NCBI GenBank assembly: GCA_031264865.1
Contig: JAISDJ010000238.1
Location: forward strand, 1-42,757
Direction of reading: 5' to 3'
From: Tannerellaceae bacterium
GTDB taxonomy: Bacteria; Bacteroidota; Bacteroidia; Bacteroidales; Tannerellaceae
Length of the DNA stretch: 42,757 nucleotides
The notes beneath the pieces were generated by a model. The model saw only the letters and a program-made list of their open reading frames with translations. It made no database searches and was not told the origin of the DNA. Shown piece by piece: positions 35,139 through 42,757 of this stretch. Each line of letters begins with the position of its first letter. Within the stretch, counting starts at the first letter, position 1. Position numbers and translations under genes: made by a program.

Positions 35139-36533
35139 ATGATCAAGTTAAAAGAAATTCCTAAAAAACAGTGGATTAAGTTCGGTATATGGACGTTGAT
35201 ATATATATTGTTTACCTGTTGGATGCAGAACGCATGGCTGCTGTTGGGACTCATCGTATTGGCCGATATATTCCTGATAAAAAGTATTCCCTGGGGAGGA
35301 TGGAAGAAATCTAAGAATCCTTCCGTTCGGCATGCATTGGAATGGGTAGACGATATACTGTTTGCTTTGATAGCCGTTTATTTTATTAATCTGTTTGTTT
35401 TTCAGAATTATCAGATACCCAGTCCTTCATTGGAGAAAACGTTGTTAGTAGGCGATTATTTATTTGTAAGCAAACTGAGCTATGGGCCGAGAGTTCCTAA
35501 TACACCCTTCTCTTTTCCGTTGGTACAGAATACATTTCCTATTATCAACACGAAATCATATCTTGATTGGCCTGAATGGGGTTACAAACGAGTAGCCGGA
35601 TTGGGAGAGGTAAAGCGGAATGACATCGTTGTATTTAATTTCCCCGCCGGAGATACCATTGCTTTAAAAGTCCAAAATCCGGATTATTACACATTGGTAG
35701 AAATGTATGGCAGAGAGCGCATCATTTTAGATAAGGCTACATATGGGGATGTCCTTTATCGTCCGGTAGACAAACGGGAAAATTATGTGAAACGCTGCGT
35801 GGGAATGCCGGGAGACACTTTGTTAATTGTGAATAATCAATTGTATATTGATGGCGTAGCCTCTAAAAATCCGGAGAAGATGCAGCTCAATTACTTTGTG
35901 GAGACGGATGGTTCTGTTATTACGGAAGAGCAATTCCGGTTAATGGATGTAAGCAAAGACGACCGTAAAATGGCATCGGGACAGGTATTATCCTTCCTAG
36001 GTTTTATGCCTAATGCCTCGGGACAATATAATCCGGTGTACCATTTTCCACTGACGCAAAAAGGAGTAGAAATTGCCGAGAAGCTTCCTTCTATAAAGAA
36101 AGTATTGGTTGAGCCGGACGTATTCGGCGGAGGCGATTATACGTATCCGGTAGATTACCAGACAGGTTGGTCGCGAGATAACTACGGTCCTTTATGGATC
36201 CCGAAAAAAGGGGCAACCATCGAGCTTAACGAGCAAAATGTAGGCCTTTATAGCCGTTGTATCCGGAATTATGAAAATAACACATTCGAGGAAAAAGACG
36301 GGAAGATACTCATTAACGGAAAGGAAGAGACCACCTATACATTCAAGTATGATTATTACTGGATGATGGGAGATAATCGCCACAATAGCGCCGACAGTCG
36401 TTCGTGGGGATTTGTTCCCGAAGATCATATAGTAGGCAAACCTATCCTTATATGGCTTTCGATAGATAAAGACCGGGGTTGGTTCGACGGAAAAATCCGC
36501 TGGAACCGCTTGTTTACGATGGTACATAACTAA
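35139..36533 (+). CDS. lepB: Signal peptidase I
   Basis: Cleaves signal peptides at the outer face of the inner membrane. Its 464 residues are long for the family, as usual in Bacteroidota. N-terminal hydrophobic helices (about 14-47 and 71-90) come first. The nucleophile box YQIPSPSLEKTLLVGDY has Ser97 aligned with the catalytic Ser of E. coli LepB. The lysine box YVKRCVGMPGD has Lys218. The closing box MMGDNRHNSADSRSWGFVP is intact. A large insert lies between the lysine box and the end. It shares one base with the next gene, a degenerate paralog. Confidence 0.94.
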   Translation: MIKLKEIPKKQWIKFGIWTLIYILFTCWMQNAWLLLGLIVLADIFLIKSIPWGGWKKSKNPSVRHALEWVDDILFALIAVYFINLFVFQNYQIPSPSLEKTLLVGDYLFVSKLSYGPRVPNTPFSFPLVQNTFPIINTKSYLDWPEWGYKRVAGLGEVKRNDIVVFNFPAGDTIALKVQNPDYYTLVEMYGRERIILDKATYGDVLYRPVDKRENYVKRCVGMPGDTLLIVNNQLYIDGVASKNPEKMQLNYFVETDGSVITEEQFRLMDVSKDDRKMASGQVLSFLGFMPNASGQYNPVYHFPLTQKGVEIAEKLPSIKKVLVEPDVFGGGDYTYPVDYQTGWSRDNYGPLWIPKKGATIELNEQNVGLYSRCIRNYENNTFEEKDGKILINGKEETTYTFKYDYYWMMGDNRHNSADSRSWGFVPEDHIVGKPILIWLSIDKDRGWFDGKIRWNRLFTMVHN

Positions 36534-37390
36534 TGCCGGATAGTAGTCATATAAAGAAATATTCTTTAATGCCTCTAAAAAGGAACCGGGGGGTATGGAT
36601 AATCATTTTTGCCATTGTGGTTTTCGTTTTACTTATTCGTCATTTCTGTATGGGTTCGTACCGTATTTCCACGCATGCAATGGAAGAAGCGCTGCATAAG
36701 GGTGATTATGTATTAGTGAACAAACTATCTGCAAAAAAACAGCTAAACAGAAATGAGATCATTCTCTTTAAAAGTCCTTTACAACGTGATAGGGATCACA
36801 CTCCCCTTATTGCCAGCCGTTGTGTAGCGCTTCCTGGTGATACGATACACGTTGGTAGCGCCGGATATACGATCAATGGCGTATTATATCCTCGTTCGCC
36901 ACAAAGCCTTGCTTCTTATATGGTATCTCAGGATATCAGAGAACCTTTTGTAAAGTTGCTTACTAAAATGAATATTCCCGTCAGGGAATCACAGGAACCC
37001 GGAAAAAGTTCTACATTTACCTTGACTCTTTTTGAAGAATACCAAATCAGGGAAGAGATGAATGAGAAAGCAAACAAATTATTCGTGAAGGAAAAAGTGG
37101 AAAATTACATGCTCGTTGTTCCTCGAAAGGGAGAGACATATAATCTGAATCAAGGTTTTCTTACAGCCGGAAGAGAAGTGATCATTGCCGAATCGGCACA
37201 AGAAGCGACATTCGCAAACAAGCGGCTTTATCTGGATGGGAAAGAGATTAAAACATTTACGTTCGGCAGAGATTATTATTGGGTGCTTTCAGATAATACG
37301 GAAGATGCCGTAGATTCGCGTCATGTAGGCTTTATTCCGGCTGATCATATCATTGGTAAAGTCTGGTTTCGTTGGTTTAAGGCTTTATGA
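36533..37390 (+). CDS. Signal-peptidase-I-like paralog lacking the catalytic dyad
   Basis: An S26-like protein of 285 residues with one N-terminal membrane helix (about 21-40). Aligned to lepB, the nucleophile box reads YRISTHAMEEALHKGDY with Ala49 where Ser is needed. The lysine box reads IASRCVALPGDT with Ser95 where Lys is needed. The structural boxes remain: GDYVLVNK, LPGD and VLSDNTEDAVDSRHVGFIP. Loss of both dyad residues predicts no peptidase activity, while the fold is kept. It sits tightly between lepB and the WbqC-family gene (overlaps of 1 and 4 bases), so it is expressed with them. A regulatory or scaffolding role for LepB is inference. Confidence 0.85.
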   Translation: MPDSSHIKKYSLMPLKRNRGVWIIIFAIVVFVLLIRHFCMGSYRISTHAMEEALHKGDYVLVNKLSAKKQLNRNEIILFKSPLQRDRDHTPLIASRCVALPGDTIHVGSAGYTINGVLYPRSPQSLASYMVSQDIREPFVKLLTKMNIPVRESQEPGKSSTFTLTLFEEYQIREEMNEKANKLFVKEKVENYMLVVPRKGETYNLNQGFLTAGREVIIAESAQEATFANKRLYLDGKEIKTFTFGRDYYWVLSDNTEDAVDSRHVGFIPADHIIGKVWFRWFKAL

Positions 37391-38004
37391 TTTATCTTTC
37401 CACCACCTATTTAGGGCCCGTGCAGCAATACTGCAAGATCTATCAATTTGTAGATGTCTGCATAGAAACTGCCGAAAATTACCAAAAGCAAACATACCGT
37501 AATCGTTGTATTATTGCGGGAGCGAATGGCCCATTATCATTATCTATTCCTTTGGAAAAACCAGAAACACTCAAATGCTTGACGAAAGATATCCGTATAT
37601 CCGATCATGGAAATTGGCGGCATTTACATTGGAATGCTATCATATCCGCCTATAATATGAGTCCTTTTTTTGAGTATTACCAAGACGACTTTGTTCCTTT
37701 CTATGAAAAGAAATATGATTACCTTCTCGATTTTAACGAGCAATTACGTGAACTTATATGCCATTTGTTGGATTTACAGCCAACCATACATCATACACAA
37801 ACCTATCAGCTTGAAGTAGAAAATGACTTTCGCGAACGAATCCGCCCCAGGCATCCGGGAAAAGATGATTCCTTCCGTCCTATACCTTATTATCAGGTTT
37901 TCAGCCGGAAATTAGGATTTCTGCCTAATTTAAGCATCATTGATTTATTGTTTAATATGGGACCGGAAGGAATCCTCATACTGAAAGATTCCATTTCCGG
38001 TTAA
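37387..38004 (+). CDS. WbqC-family protein
   Basis: A 205-residue protein whose opening STTYLGPVQQYCKIYQF and the later SIPLEKP, HGNWRHLHWNAI and YNMSPFFEYYQDD follow the WbqC-like family. Its members lie in surface-polysaccharide clusters or, in Bacteroidota, behind lepB. The reaction is unknown. It overlaps the degenerate signal-peptidase gene by ATGA. It is tail-to-tail with the phosphate transporter gene, with a single base between the stops and no room for a terminator outside the genes. Confidence 0.85.
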   Translation: MIYLSTTYLGPVQQYCKIYQFVDVCIETAENYQKQTYRNRCIIAGANGPLSLSIPLEKPETLKCLTKDIRISDHGNWRHLHWNAIISAYNMSPFFEYYQDDFVPFYEKKYDYLLDFNEQLRELICHLLDLQPTIHHTQTYQLEVENDFRERIRPRHPGKDDSFRPIPYYQVFSRKLGFLPNLSIIDLLFNMGPEGILILKDSISG

Positions 38005-38005
38005 T

Positions 38006-40261
38006 TTATTCTTTCTGGAATTTGCGGCTTACTTTCAACAAATTTGTTGTAAAGGAAACAACATTTTGCGATTCGTGTATCATATTCAGGTAAACCATAC
38101 TTGTTTTTGTACTGCTGTCTTGTCCTTGTATACGTTTCAATTCTCTTTTCTTTAGTGCTATTAACTGATTGAGTAAAGAAGCAGATTCTGTTATTAATAT
38201 ATCGAATCCTAAATAATCATTCTTTTGAATCATTTCGGCACAACGATCCAGGTATGACACGATGGCCGGAAGTATTTTACCGAAGTCTTCTTTCTGAATG
38301 TCGCTAAGCGGGTTAAAGTTATTGTCGATATGTTCTTTGATGGGCTCTGCTAACCTGCGTACGCTAAATAAAGTTTCGCTGGCAAAATCATTACCCTGGT
38401 AATAATAAAGTCCTTTTTCGATCGCAATATTGTGGTCGAGCTGCGTTACCCCTAATGTTCCTACGCGTTTGACTTGTTTGAGGTGGGTTTTCATATCTTC
38501 AATATCGTTTAATACCTTGCGTTCATCTTTCAGGTTTTCATGTATAAACCCATTGACCGCCGTTTCGAAGGCTTGCGAAATAAACGATAGATCTTTATAT
38601 AATTCTTCACGACTATGCTTACGGAATAAAGCTAAGGCTTCGCGGCTATCTGTCGTGTCGCGAAGTTGGGCAACAGTTGTATTGACTTCTTCTCGCAGCG
38701 CATCTTTCTTCATTTTCTTCTTATAAATAAGATGACTGCGGACAAGCATATAAACAGCCAAAGCAACCATACTGGCCATTCCCACGATTCCGCCTAAATA
38801 AATAAGCAGGGCAACAACAAAACAGATCGTAAATGCCGCACCGGCAGTGATAAACCAACCGCCGATAACCGAGATAACACCTGTAATACGGTATACAGCT
38901 GTTTCCCGTCCCCAGGCACGGTCGGCCAGCGAACTGCCCATCGCTACCATAAATGTAACATAGGTTGTAGAAAGCGGAAGCTTCAAGGATGTACCCATAG
39001 CAATCAACAAACCGGATAACACCACATTGACAGACGCACGTACAAGATCAAAACTTGCCTGGTTCTCCATTGTGATACCATCTTTATTAAACCGGCTGTT
39101 TATCCATTTCTTTGCACTGATAGGTACGAAACTCAATACAGAAGTAGCAGCGCCGCTAAACGTACGGACTAATACACGGGCAACGGGAGAGGTTCCAAAA
39201 TTTTCTTCGCCTTCCGATTGACGGGATAGGTCTAACGATGTTTTAATAACTTGCTTGGCCTTTTTAGAAGTGAATAAAGCAATCACCATAATTAAACCGG
39301 CTCCTATAAGAAAATACCAAGGGGTTTGTGCGGATTCCAATAAGGACGACATTAAAAACTCATTGGGGGCTACCGTACCATTTTGTGCCAATAAATCCAT
39401 ATAAGATGAATACCCAACTAAAGGAACCCCAATAAAGTTTACCAAATCATTTCCGGCAAAAGCTAATGCTAAAGAGAAGGTTCCCATTAATACAACTACC
39501 TTGAATATATTTACTTTCAGCCAATATAAAATTTGCATCAGTATAGTGAAACCAATAAAGCTCCACCAAACAATCGTACTTGTATGACCATAAATGTACT
39601 CTTTTATTGTTCCGGTCATAAAAGCGCTCTCTTTAAGACCTTTTATGAGCATGAAGTAAAGGATGGCCGTTGCCGCCAAACCACCAAAAAGAGCCGCAAA
39701 ATATTTCATCCTTTTCTTATAATCGAATGTAAATATGATGCGGGAAACATACTGTACCAGTGTGCCAAATAAAAAGGCTATCACCACAGAAAGGAAGATA
39801 GCCAAGATCATTGTAAATGCTTTATCCGTATTTATTAATGTGGCAAACTCAAGCCCTTCGTCCGACTTTATTACTTTAATTAAAGCCAACGCAACCGTAC
39901 CACCTAATAATTCGAAAACCAACGACACGGTAGTAGATGTAGGCATCCCAAGAGAGTTAAAAACATCAAGTAATACTATGTCGGTGAGCATAACAGCCAG
40001 CAGGATATACATAATATCGGTAAAATAGAAATATTGTGGCTGGAAAACGCCATGTCGCGCAACATCCATCATACCATTGGAAAGAGAAGCGCCAATGAAT
40101 ATTCCTACTGCCGCAATGCCCATGATCACCCTGAAGGAAGCAGCTTTAGAGCCTATAGCGGAATTTAAAAAGTTTACGGCATCATTACTCACGCCGACAG
40201 ATAAGTCGAATATAGCAAGTATAAAAATAAAAATGACTAAAAAGAGATAGAATGTCTCCAT
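38006..40261 (-). CDS. PiT-family inorganic phosphate transporter with C-terminal PhoU-like domain
   Basis: An inner-membrane phosphate/cation symporter of 751 residues. The N-terminal half has FDLSVGVSNDAVNFLNSAIGS, the PiT signature, and a repeat of it (LIAMGTSLKLPLSTTYVTFMVAMGSS). Many hydrophobic helices reach to about residue 520. The rest (about 530-751) is soluble and helical with HxxE/D-rich stretches, resembling PhoU. A fused PhoU-like regulator is a known Bacteroidota arrangement. Which metal-phosphate complex it carries is not shown. Confidence 0.93.
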   Translation of the reverse strand: METFYLFLVIFIFILAIFDLSVGVSNDAVNFLNSAIGSKAASFRVIMGIAAVGIFIGASLSNGMMDVARHGVFQPQYFYFTDIMYILLAVMLTDIVLLDVFNSLGMPTSTTVSLVFELLGGTVALALIKVIKSDEGLEFATLINTDKAFTMILAIFLSVVIAFLFGTLVQYVSRIIFTFDYKKRMKYFAALFGGLAATAILYFMLIKGLKESAFMTGTIKEYIYGHTSTIVWWSFIGFTILMQILYWLKVNIFKVVVLMGTFSLALAFAGNDLVNFIGVPLVGYSSYMDLLAQNGTVAPNEFLMSSLLESAQTPWYFLIGAGLIMVIALFTSKKAKQVIKTSLDLSRQSEGEENFGTSPVARVLVRTFSGAATSVLSFVPISAKKWINSRFNKDGITMENQASFDLVRASVNVVLSGLLIAMGTSLKLPLSTTYVTFMVAMGSSLADRAWGRETAVYRITGVISVIGGWFITAGAAFTICFVVALLIYLGGIVGMASMVALAVYMLVRSHLIYKKKMKKDALREEVNTTVAQLRDTTDSREALALFRKHSREELYKDLSFISQAFETAVNGFIHENLKDERKVLNDIEDMKTHLKQVKRVGTLGVTQLDHNIAIEKGLYYYQGNDFASETLFSVRRLAEPIKEHIDNNFNPLSDIQKEDFGKILPAIVSYLDRCAEMIQKNDYLGFDILITESASLLNQLIALKKRELKRIQGQDSSTKTSMVYLNMIHESQNVVSFTTNLLKVSRKFQKE

Positions 40262-40282
40262 ATGTTATATCAATTCGTCGTG

Positions 40283-40339
40283 CAAAAGTATGTAACATTT
40301 ACTTAACTATATAACAATCTCTGTTACGAAAATGTTACA
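40283..40339 (-). promoter_or_regulatory. Promoter box and inverted repeat before the phosphate transporter gene
   Basis: Minus-strand TACTTTTG (40290-40283) is a full TAnnTTTG match, about 22 bases before the transporter ATG. TGTAACATTT (40291-40300) is exactly inverted at 40330-40339, with smaller TGTTAC/GTAACA elements between the arms. The dyad could be a regulator site or the 3' hairpin of the LuxR-type gene, whose stop lies inside the right arm. Confidence 0.45.
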
Positions 40340-40943
40340 ATTTCCCAATATCGCTTAATTCGACCAGCTTATTTACAATGGCGTAAACCGTTAAACCACT
40401 GGCACTGTGGATTTGAAGTTTCCGGGCAATATTCCGGCGATGGGTAATTACAGTGTGAGCAGATAAGTACAAAAGGTCGGCAATTTCCCGGTTTGTCATC
40501 CCTTTTACTACACAAACGACGATTTCTTTCTCACGGACACTTAGTGTTTGTTGTTCGTCATCCTCTTTATCATCCTCTGTTTCTTGCAGGCTAAACTGTT
40601 CCAATTTTTGTTTCAGTACGTCGAGGGTATCATAGATAGTAATTTGTTCGTCGTAATAACGGAGATGGTTCTTGTCTATCAAACTGTATAGAAGAGCAAT
40701 ATATTTCATCGAAAGATTTCCTGTTTCTTCTCTTAATTGATGAAGTATTTGCCCCGTCACCATAGAAGGATTTATAATTAGTATATCAGGTTTATTCAAA
40801 CGTACAGCTTCATATAGTCGCTCGCTACTATCAATTTCTATAATCTGAAAATGGAACCCGGCTAGTTTTCGTAATTGTACTTCCATGCCCGAACGGATCA
40901 TACCGGAGATTTCGGCAATCGCTATTTTTAGATTGACATTCAT
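40335..40943 (-). CDS. LuxR/NarL-type regulator with a degenerate receiver domain
   Basis: A 202-residue DNA-binding protein. Residues 1-120 look like a response-regulator receiver, but the phosphoacceptor strand reads KPDILIINPSM, with Asn58 where Asp is expected. The C-terminal LuxR helix-turn-helix is intact (LSVREKEIVVCVVKGMTNRE, then IADLLYLSAHTVITHRRNI). Phosphorylation at the usual place is therefore unlikely, and control by partner or ligand binding is inferred. It starts 3 bases after the hemerythrin gene, so the pair form an operon. It probably controls that operon or NO-stress genes. Confidence 0.85.
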   Translation of the reverse strand: MNVNLKIAIAEISGMIRSGMEVQLRKLAGFHFQIIEIDSSERLYEAVRLNKPDILIINPSMVTGQILHQLREETGNLSMKYIALLYSLIDKNHLRYYDEQITIYDTLDVLKQKLEQFSLQETEDDKEDDEQQTLSVREKEIVVCVVKGMTNREIADLLYLSAHTVITHRRNIARKLQIHSASGLTVYAIVNKLVELSDIGKL

Positions 40944-40946
40944 TGG

Positions 40947-41639
40947 TTATATCTGTTTTTCCAGTTCCAAAATGGCAGGTGTAAAAAGATTATTCTCTAT
41001 TTGATTATGAGTGGTTAAATCTTTTTCCGTGCTAAAGATATCAAATAAGACACTGTTGAATAAATTACTTCCTTTCCCTGGATAATATTTTAGCAGAAGA
41101 TATTTTAGTTCTGTAATCTTTGATTCTATCTGGTCGTGCCTTCTGTGGAAAATAGAAATATTGTATTTCGGATTTTTTTTGCCTTTCAAAAGGTTGCGTA
41201 CATAGGGAAATACGATTTTTTCTTCATACATCATATGTTTATCTACCTCGCAGGCATATTCGTCAAAGAATTTGGTGATAGCAAATGCTACGTCTTCCGG
41301 ACAATTATCCTTAGTGGCTTCCGTCAATTTACGCCGGAGATGAGGCAAACGAAACTTTAAGAAATAGTCGTGTGCATTATGAAGATAAACTATTATATGT
41401 TCTAATGAAATACATTTATTTATATCCTCTACCGGCGTATTTCTTTTTTGAATAAGAAAATTAACTACCGTTAGAAAGGTGCAGCAGTCTACTTTGTCTT
41501 GCCGGCAAACTTCCCCGATTGTCTTTTCACCGAAACCCGGTTCAATTCCAAACCGACTCATTACCAGTAGCATGGAATAATTATTGGATATCAGGTCAAA
41601 CATCTTGTCAGTTTCCCGATATGCTTCTTTTTTATACAT
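40947..41639 (-). CDS. Hemerythrin-domain protein of the RIC/YtfE/ScdA type
   Basis: A 230-residue cytoplasmic di-iron protein. An N-terminal ScdA-like region ends in a Cys pair (DKVDCCTFLTVVNFL; Cys52, Cys53). A four-helix hemerythrin domain follows with the ligand set His87/His90 (LHNAHDYF), His135 and Glu139 (DKHMMYEE), His168 (HRRHDQIE), and His211 and Glu215 (THNQIENN). This pattern fits the proteins that repair Fe-S clusters after nitric-oxide or oxidative damage. It is coupled to a LuxR-type regulator. Regulation by NO is a family expectation, not seen. Confidence 0.88.
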   Translation of the reverse strand: MYKKEAYRETDKMFDLISNNYSMLLVMSRFGIEPGFGEKTIGEVCRQDKVDCCTFLTVVNFLIQKRNTPVEDINKCISLEHIIVYLHNAHDYFLKFRLPHLRRKLTEATKDNCPEDVAFAITKFFDEYACEVDKHMMYEEKIVFPYVRNLLKGKKNPKYNISIFHRRHDQIESKITELKYLLLKYYPGKGSNLFNSVLFDIFSTEKDLTTHNQIENNLFTPAILELEKQI

Positions 41640-41675
41640 AATTATATGATTTCAATTTCGATTTTTTACTTTTGT

Positions 41676-41683
41676 CAAAGTTA
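41676..41683 (-). promoter_or_regulatory. -7 box of the hemerythrin-LuxR operon
   Basis: Minus-strand TAACTTTG is a full TAnnTTTG match, 37 bases before the hemerythrin ATG. No -33 element lies at the usual spacing, which would fit an activator-dependent promoter. Confidence 0.45.
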
Positions 41684-41793
41684 CATCTTTTTACGATATA
41701 TTTTCGTAACATTCAACAAATCATTGACATCTATTGATGAATCCCTATTTTTAGGTATCAACAAGTTCGCAATTATACATATATATAGGTATT

Positions 41794-41822
41794 GCAGACG
41801 TTTACCGATAAGTATACCTTTG
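41794..41822 (+). promoter_or_regulatory. Promoter of a candidate small RNA
   Basis: TTG at 41792-41794, a 20-base spacer and TACCTTTG at 41815-41822 (a full TAnnTTTG match) point rightward. No protein gene lies downstream on this strand, only the hairpin described next. Confidence 0.5.
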
Positions 41823-41828
41823 CAACAG

Positions 41829-41949
41829 ACTAACAAAGTAACACTATTAGTATAATCGCTATATCAAAACCTCGTGCTAATTATGTAAGCATATAAGATG
41901 ATTATTGCAAAAGAAGTCTCCCTGTGAAGAGAGACTTCTTTTGCTTTTA
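41829..41949 (+). ncRNA. Candidate small noncoding RNA (about 120 nt) ending in a terminator hairpin
   Basis: The predicted start follows the promoter box by about 6 bases. The 3' end is a perfect 14-bp stem (GCAAAAGAAGTCTC, 41907-41920, with GAGACTTCTTTTGC, 41931-41944) and a 10-base loop. TTTTA follows at 41945-41949. The only ORF in it is 9 codons (41898). The hairpin has no T-run in the other direction, so it should end + strand transcripts. The stretch from 41950 to 42105 holds nothing I recognise. Confidence 0.45.
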
Positions 41950-42105
41950 GAGAAACAGCATATAAATTAAAAGTTAAATCATTCATGGGGCAAATGGTGA
42001 TATTAAAAAAAATCAGCAACCAAATACATCCGCTATATAATAATTTTCCTGACAGAAAAGGTGAAATTTGAATCCGGAACGGATTGCAAGATGTGCTTAT
42101 CATAC

Positions 42106-42132
42106 AAAAAAAGAGCTGATAAAATCAGCTCT
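42106..42132 (-). terminator. Rho-independent terminator of tRNA-Gln
   Basis: On the minus strand AGAGCTGA and TCAGCTCT form an 8-bp stem with a 5-base loop (TTTTA), followed directly by TTTTTTT. It starts 6 bases after the tRNA. Confidence 0.85.
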
Positions 42133-42137
42133 ACTCG

Positions 42138-42208
42138 TTGTCTCATCAAGATTCGAACTTGAACAAACAGAACCAAAACCTGTTGTGCTACCATTACACC
42201 ATGAGACA
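42138..42208 (-). tRNA. tRNA-Gln (anticodon TTG)
   Basis: On the minus strand the 71-base molecule folds as a cloverleaf. The acceptor TGTCTCA pairs with TGAGACA, with discriminator A. The anticodon stem ACAGG/TCTGT carries loop TTTTGGT (anticodon TTG, reading CAA). The T stem TCAAG/CTTGA carries loop TTCGAAT. CCA is not encoded. It is a single-gene unit with its own promoter and terminator. Confidence 0.95.
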
Positions 42209-42234
42209 ATCTGATGCTTTATTCAAAAGCGATG

Positions 42235-42265
42235 CAAAGGTAAAGAATTTCTTTTGCTATACAAA
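42235..42265 (-). promoter_or_regulatory. Promoter of tRNA-Gln
   Basis: On the minus strand TTTG (42265-42262), a 19-base spacer and TACCTTTG (42242-42235) form a near-ideal Bacteroidota promoter 26 bases before the tRNA. Confidence 0.65.
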
Positions 42266-42308
42266 TATTTCGCTGCTTTTCTTTTCGCAGGCTGGAAATA
42301 TAGGGGGA

Positions 42309-42757
42309 TCAGAACAACAGCATAAGGGTGGAGAGGATCGTTACTATAATAATAAAGGTACGGTAGCTTTTTTCGGGGACTTTCTTTACGAAATAAATGC
42401 CTGCTATGGCGCCGGTTATCATAAAGGGGATGGTGAGGGCGTTGAGGGCTACGGTTGTCAGGGTGATATTGTCCCATACAAAGATCTGGAGAGGGAGTTT
42501 GAGGTAATTGACGACAAGGAAAAACCAGGCGCTTGTTCCTACAAAACTATATTTGGGCAGGCGCATGGAAAGCAGGTAGACCGACATGACCGGGCCGGCG
42601 GCATTTCCTATCATCGTGGTAAAACCGCCCATTAACCCAAACAAAGGTGCATACCACCAGGCTGTATACATTTTATTATCTATGCCTTTCTTCTCCGTCC
42701 AGAACATAACGGCTAAGCCTGAAAATATACAAAAGGCCATTAACCGGCGGAATTCAT
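42309..42757 (-). CDS. TauE/SafE-family sulfite exporter-like permease, 3' part (5' end outside window)
   Basis: The frame is open from the right edge (EFRRL precedes the first ATG at 42740), so the gene starts outside the window and only its C-terminal part is seen. The translation is a series of hydrophobic helices. It includes the family signature GLMGGFTTMIGNAAGPVMSVYLLSM and closes with ALTIPFMITGAIAGIYFVKKVPEK. TauE/SafE proteins are thought to export sulfite or organosulfonates. Link to the sulfatases is tempting but unsupported, since they are 13 kb away on the other strand. Confidence 0.88.
   Translation of the reverse strand, partial: EFRRLMAFCIFSGLAVMFWTEKKGIDNKMYTAWWYAPLFGLMGGFTTMIGNAAGPVMSVYLLSMRLPKYSFVGTSAWFFLVVNYLKLPLQIFVWDNITLTTVALNALTIPFMITGAIAGIYFVKKVPEKSYRTFIIIVTILSTLMLLF

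Noticed and set aside
41907-41944. Possible CRISPR or transposon end from the strong inverted repeat
   Set aside because: There is one hairpin only, with no repeated spacers, no transposase and no target-site duplication. A terminator explains it better.
41864-42103. Minus-strand 79-codon frame between the hemerythrin operon and tRNA-Gln
   Set aside because: It spans the perfect terminator-like hairpin, has no ribosome site of note and no family resemblance.
42138-42635. Long + strand reading frame of 165 codons
   Set aside because: It runs through tRNA-Gln and antisense to the TauE/SafE gene, and its translation has no recognisable family.

Overview
The window looks like a chromosomal piece of a Bacteroidota species, most like the Parabacteroides/Tannerella side of Bacteroidales. 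The reasons are the Bacteroidota-type promoters (a TAnnTTTG box, often with an upstream TTG/TTTG about 19-22 bases away), a FecR/SusC/SusD polysaccharide locus with an ECF sigma factor, S1 sulfatases, a 6-bladed beta-propeller protein, and Bacteroidota-style housekeeping genes. The taxonomic placement is inference from protein style, not a search.

Layout. 1-6110 (+): the 3' part of a TonB-dependent receptor, a DUF2007-type membrane protein, a small membrane protein, glutamate dehydrogenase (gdhA), then a translationally coupled pair. That pair is an AmgK-like amino-sugar kinase fused to a RapZ C-terminal domain, followed by a MurU-like nucleotidyltransferase, probably for cell-wall sugar salvage. 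6113-10860 (-): a cobS scrap, a 6-bladed beta-propeller protein, and the lower cobalamin operon cbiB-cobU-cobT-cobS. 10904-14600 (-): a large outer-membrane beta-barrel protein and an ECF sigma factor preceded by a 30-bp tandem repeat that duplicates its promoter box.

14600-29234 is a polysaccharide utilisation locus. A GC-rich GH106-type rhamnosidase gene (-) is divergent from a + strand run of FecR anti-sigma, STN-containing SusC, SusD and three Ser-type sulfatases. Together they suggest import and desulfation of a sulfated, rhamnose-containing glycan, with the SusC STN domain signalling through FecR to an ECF sigma factor. The likely sigma factor lies on the other strand beyond the GH gene, which is an unusual layout.

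29289-38004 (+) is mostly housekeeping: a PH-like membrane protein, lpdA, efp, radC, a SufT/MIP18-like gene, lpxH, then dapB, lepB, a second signal-peptidase-like gene lacking both catalytic residues, and a WbqC-family gene. Between lpxH and dapB is a gene-free stretch with two gene remnants (a TPR unit and BspA-type leucine-rich repeats) and an 88-bp array of four dyad sites spaced exactly 22 bp. 38006-42757 (-) holds a PiT phosphate transporter, a LuxR-type regulator coupled to a RIC/YtfE-like hemerythrin protein, a candidate small RNA (+), tRNA-Gln with its own promoter and terminator, and the 3' part of a TauE/SafE permease.

The points most worth a second look are the phased dyad array, the catalytically dead signal peptidase paralog, the AmgK-RapZ fusion, the split sigma/anti-sigma arrangement around a compositionally different GH106 gene, the candidate sRNA, and the cobS fragment.
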